Assembly: GCA_005784505.1 (NCBI GenBank)
Contig: VCAZ01000006.1
Span: 9,184,724 to 9,248,723 of the forward strand
Origin: Bagarius yarrelli
Lineage: Eukaryota; Chordata; Actinopteri; Siluriformes; Sisoridae
Direction of reading: 5' to 3'
DNA: 64,000 nt
The notes beneath the pieces are model-generated. The model worked only from the letters and a program-made list of their open reading frames with translations. It did not search any database and was not told where the DNA came from. A program made the translations under genes and the position numbers. This document shows positions 63,401 through 64,000 of this stretch, piece by piece (the first letter of the stretch is position 1; every line of letters starts with the position of its first letter).

Positions 63401-63772
63401 AATAAATCTGTTACATTTTTATGTTTTAGAAAACCCATAGTTGTGCTGGTGGCTTTTATTTTTAATTTAACATTATAATAATAATAATTAGCGTCTTGCT
63501 GTAATACAAGAGAATTCTGTGTTATGCTTGCAGTCCTTACTTATAGTATCAGATACGGCTTTTTTTGCTAATGTGCTGGCTACATGACGCTTGTATTTCT
63601 TCTTATAGGCAAACTGTATGGGCTCCTGAGGCACTACTTTAACGTGGTGGTAAAGAACAGTCACAGTCCGAGGCCTGATGTCAGTCTTTATGGCTTCATC
63701 TATGATCAGATCAGCTCAGATCCTCCTCCTGAGCACACTGCAGCCTCGTCTCCGGCTCAAGATGGACATTAA
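39118..63772 (+). CDS. parg: poly(ADP-ribose) glycohydrolase, 18 coding exons
   Basis: Hydrolyses ribose-ribose bonds of poly(ADP-ribose), reversing PARP signalling after DNA damage. Exons: 39118-39184, 39525-39585, 39679-40305, 40388-40520, 41175-41297, 41423-41497, 42079-42153, 47534-47626, 48741-48895, 51862-51941, 52026-52086, 53676-53751, 56744-56891, 59961-60039, 61302-61410, 61662-61767, 63041-63169, 63609-63772. All joins keep frame, giving 786 residues against about 976 in the long human form; the difference is in the N-terminus. The PARG signature is intact (GGGVTGLGLVQEE, GGG at 551-553, E562 and E563), as are Y602 (SGY), F682 (GCGAFGG) and F709 (FTFGD), matching human E755/E756, Y795, F875 and F902 with a constant offset of 193. 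Teleosts can have two PARG genes (parga, pargb); which this is cannot be told here. Confidence 0.95.
39353..39495 (+). repeat. tRNA-like SINE, family A, decayed
   Basis: 'gggttcacatccccagacca' is a B-box remnant and 'taagtcgctctggataacaa' with 'tgtctaccaaatacc' the tail. It lies in PARG intron 1 just before exon 2. Confidence 0.6.
40705..40875. repeat. repeat fragments in PARG intron 4
   Basis: 'ttaattgtcatgtacact' with 'gcatacagtgaaatgc' (about 40715-40760) resembles the opening of the element at 57988-58230. 'cactgtatggacaaaagtat' then 'tgggacacctg' (40842-40872) is the end of another Tc1-like family; no partner end was found downstream. Confidence 0.5.
40938..40958 (+). repeat. G-rich tract
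   Basis: A short G run with one T break in PARG intron 4, able in principle to form a G-quadruplex. Confidence 0.8.
42163..42296 (+). repeat. (GT/GC)n tract after the PARG exon 7 donor
   Basis: Alternating purine-pyrimidine GT and GCGT units over about 130 bases, starting ten bases after the donor site at 42154. The Cys/Val- and His/Thr-rich frames here are repeat translation. Long GC/GT alternation favours Z-DNA. Confidence 0.9.
42351..43131 (+). pseudogene. truncated Tc1-like transposon with broken transposase
   Basis: Starts with 'tatacactcactgttcaatt' (a relic of the terminal repeat), then 'agccaatcacatggcagcaa' and the transposase start ATG at 42482 (MGKKGNLSDFE). Frames then continue with breaks: DDRKATVTQITTRYNQGM, ATAAEDITG/SGRHHRLPLLLAKNR, FTKIGQ/KVHQNWTIE, RSDESRFMLRHSDGRV and a Trp/Val-rich end equal to GGGVMVWG in intact relatives. 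The first catalytic Asp (SDES) is visible, but the second (in DNAP) and the final acid residue (after SPDLNP), with the right terminal repeat, are missing after about 43131. Confidence 0.85.
43132..44130. other. PARG intron 7 sequence, no feature recognised
   Basis: Unique-looking DNA without ORFs or repeat signatures. The stretch 43430-43740 is more balanced in base composition than its surroundings and free of simple repeats. Confidence 0.4.
44131..44461. mobile_element. hAT-like non-autonomous element (about 330 bp)
   Basis: Left end 'tagggatgctccgaatgatc'; right end reversed reads 'tagtgatgttccgatcagga'. The eight bases outside the left end (cagattaa) and the right end (ctgattta) match at six positions, the length of duplication expected for hAT transposons. 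The ends have the TAGGGATGCNCCGATC style common to fish hAT MITEs. No transposase frame inside. Confidence 0.75.
44880..45025 (-). repeat. decayed SINE-like fragment
   Basis: 'gatgggacaccagtccattg' followed by 'cacacgcgtattcatg' and 'gaggaacccagaggaa' keep the order of blocks seen in the central part of the family B elements. Strongly mutated. Confidence 0.4.
45880..46470. other. candidate conserved noncoding stretch in PARG intron 7
   Basis: About 600 bases with balanced base composition, no simple repeat, no transposon signature and no ORF, inside an otherwise AT-rich intron. It includes motifs such as 'ttatgatgtcagctgggtca' and 'cattacttatgacagtg'. Only a guess from texture; no alignment is available. 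Confidence 0.25.
48431..48492 (+). repeat. (CT)n microsatellite in PARG intron 8
   Basis: About 60 bases of CT with TTTCTT interruptions. A shorter CT tract at 48703-48723 lies about 17 bases before the exon 9 acceptor. Confidence 0.9.
48896..51240. other. PARG intron 9, mostly featureless
   Basis: AT-rich intronic DNA with no recognisable gene. The part at 50640-51010 is more balanced in composition and repeat-free and could be a conserved noncoding element, but this cannot be shown here. Confidence 0.4.
51241..51410 (+). repeat. decayed family B SINE
   Basis: 'actgcactgtggtgcattgt' and 'ttcctggttcgatcctgag' retain the A-box and B-box positions of the family B head; the rest has decayed. 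Confidence 0.5.
51620..51815 (+). repeat. degenerate CTTGTCTTTTCTT pyrimidine minisatellite
   Basis: Units around 'cttgtcttttctt' and 'cttgtctgttctt' recur with shifting length for about 200 bases, ending roughly 45 bases before the exon 10 acceptor of PARG. Overlapping Leu/Ser/Val-rich frames here come from the repeat and are not genes. Confidence 0.85.
53022..53112 (+). repeat. central fragment of a family B-type SINE
   Basis: 'gagtttgcatgttctccctg' then 'tgcttgtgtgggtttaatcc' and 'ccagtttcctcccacagtcc' are the well-known central blocks of this fish SINE type; head and tail are missing. It lies in PARG intron 11. Confidence 0.7.
54446..54905 (+). repeat. dispersed fish repeat with a conserved core
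   Basis: Blocks 'ttttatttgtatagcgcttt', 'gtcataaagcagctttacac', 'tttgtccctgatgagcaagc', 'gcaaggaaaaactccctgag', 'gaagaaaccttgagaggaac' and 'acccatcctcatttgggtga' form an abundant, oddly well conserved teleost repeat whose class I cannot name. A fragment of it is at 21948-22020. It lies in PARG intron 12 (53752-56743). Confidence 0.75.
54909..55090 (+). repeat. GAGAGAGGGAGT tandem repeat
   Basis: Purine-only array: a regular ten-base unit (gagagaggga with gt steps) repeats about six times at 54950-55020, flanked by irregular GA/GGA. The long Arg/Glu/Gly frame on + and Leu/Ser/Pro frame on - are repeat translation. Confidence 0.9.
57243..57387 (+). repeat. tRNA-like SINE, family A
   Basis: Head 'gtgcagtggttaaggtgtcg', then 'cctactgggcccctgagcaa', 'ggcccttaatccccaac' and the tail 'taagtcgctctggataaagg'. 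Located in PARG intron 13. Confidence 0.75.
57988..58230 (-). repeat. tRNA-like SINE, family D
   Basis: 'attcaattcattgtcattgt' opens it, followed by 'atgatacagcgcccctggag', 'ggggttaagggtcttgctca' and 'ttaaccatttgagccaccct'. Reversed, the end reads as a tRNA-like head ('ggtggctcaaatggttaagg'). A fragment of the same family is at about 40715-40760. Confidence 0.7.
58231..59960. other. rest of PARG intron 13, no gene
   Basis: Short frames only. At about 59690-59760 'gctcgacatatttttttaaa' with 'gcggggcgcggcagaaaaag' is probably another dispersed repeat scrap. Confidence 0.4.
60489..60557. repeat. poly-C tracts (G-runs on the minus strand)
   Basis: Three or more C runs of 9-22 bases separated by short spacers, in PARG intron 14. 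Such runs are hard to assemble and their exact length here is doubtful. Confidence 0.9.
60602..60985 (+). pseudogene. Tc1-like transposase fragment, C-terminal part
   Basis: The DNA keeps the blocks 'actaagagacacaaacactg', 'ttccagcatggcaatgaccc', 'tgtgcacaaagc', 'catgaagacatg', 'cggagccctgac' and 'cactccacaatctattgaaa', corresponding in intact fish relatives to the FQHDNAP catalytic-Asp segment and the SPDLNP segment. Here the frame is broken and the Asp and Pro-rich motifs have mutated (AMTLCTK, RSPDSYC). The left end begins near 'gtttgtggacgcctcacc', similar to the terminal repeat of the element at 32973-33541. Confidence 0.7.
61068..61152 (+). repeat. tRNA-like SINE, family A, fragment
   Basis: 'atgggttcaattcctagcat', 'ccactgctggccccctgagc' and 'catctgccaaatgtcatg' keep the family order with the centre deleted. 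It is about 150 bases before PARG exon 15. Confidence 0.65.
61768..63040. other. PARG intron 16, candidate regulatory stretch
   Basis: No repeats or ORFs recognised. Around 62615-62670 several TAAT/ATTA sites cluster ('tctcattagcaggttattca' and 'ttaatcaatgagccg'), as in homeodomain-bound elements, but this is also expected at some rate in AT-rich DNA. Confidence 0.25.
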
Positions 63773-64000
63773 TGCAGGCCTGTCATAAACTGACATGCAT
63801 CCTTAGTGCTTCCTTTTTCTCTAGTAAAGATCTTTTAGGGTGATTTTGAAATGTGATGGACATCTGTATACCATTGCTTGGGAAATTCCATGATGCACCT
63901 AATGTGTGGCTTAAAAGTAGATCAACAGTGCTCCTTGTTGCTTGTCATTTATTGGAGACACATTGGTAGCTGGTTATCTGAAGTATGGTATGGAACTGTT
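63773..64000 (+). other. PARG 3' UTR, running off the window
   Basis: Noncoding sequence after the stop. No AATAAA or ATTAAA is present before position 64000, so the transcript end lies beyond the window. Confidence 0.7.

Larger units (their letters stand above)
56744..63772 (+). other. PARG exons 13-18: catalytic macrodomain core
   Basis: Exon 13 alone carries the diphosphate loop and the catalytic glutamates (GGG then QEE, followed by IRFLINPELIVSRLFTEALE). Exon 14 supplies the tyrosine clasp (QYSKYSGYSDSYKW). Exons 15-17 give WQRRCTEIVAMDALKYRHY, YCGFVRHGVDSQNLSAIATG, NWGCGAFGGDTRLKALVQLM and DVAYFTFGDTALMMDVHKL. The tail in exon 18 after VSLYGFIYDQISS is variable, ending with the TAA at 63770-63772. 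Confidence 0.9.

Overview
This is an AT-rich, intron-rich vertebrate window, most likely from a teleost fish (perhaps an otophysan, judging only by the style of its repeats). Two multi-exon protein genes lie head-to-tail on the + strand. There is no bacterial, phage or CRISPR-type content, and I found no novel multi-gene system. What stands out is gene-structure detail and transposon fossils.

Layout. 1-9380: intergenic DNA with tRNA-like SINE fragments, a Tc1-like scrap, G-rich and CT tracts, and a possible 3' UTR end of an upstream gene at the very left. 9381-37241: a complete ferlin gene, myoferlin type, resolved here into 54 coding exons that would encode about 2047 residues (C2A, C2B, C2C, FerA, FerB, nested DysF, C2D, C2E, C2F, C-terminal membrane anchor). 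One extra T in exon 21 breaks the frame in this sequence. 37242-39117: about 1.9 kb between the genes, holding a dead non-LTR retrotransposon, a SINE and the likely second promoter. 39118-63772: a complete poly(ADP-ribose) glycohydrolase gene (PARG), 18 coding exons, 786 residues, with an intact catalytic signature. 63773-64000: its 3' UTR, running off the window.

The genes are functionally unrelated as far as is known: myoferlin acts in Ca2+-dependent membrane fusion and repair, PARG removes poly(ADP-ribose) chains from proteins in the nucleus and cytoplasm. Their closeness is probably incidental, although it makes read-through transcription worth checking. Introns carry at least three tRNA-like SINE families, several Tc1/mariner and hAT-type non-autonomous elements, one larger Tc1-like transposase pseudogene, and long microsatellites, some touching splice sites. 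Exon borders were set by hand from reading frame, GT/GC-AG sites and remembered similarity to the human proteins; no alignment or transcript data were available.
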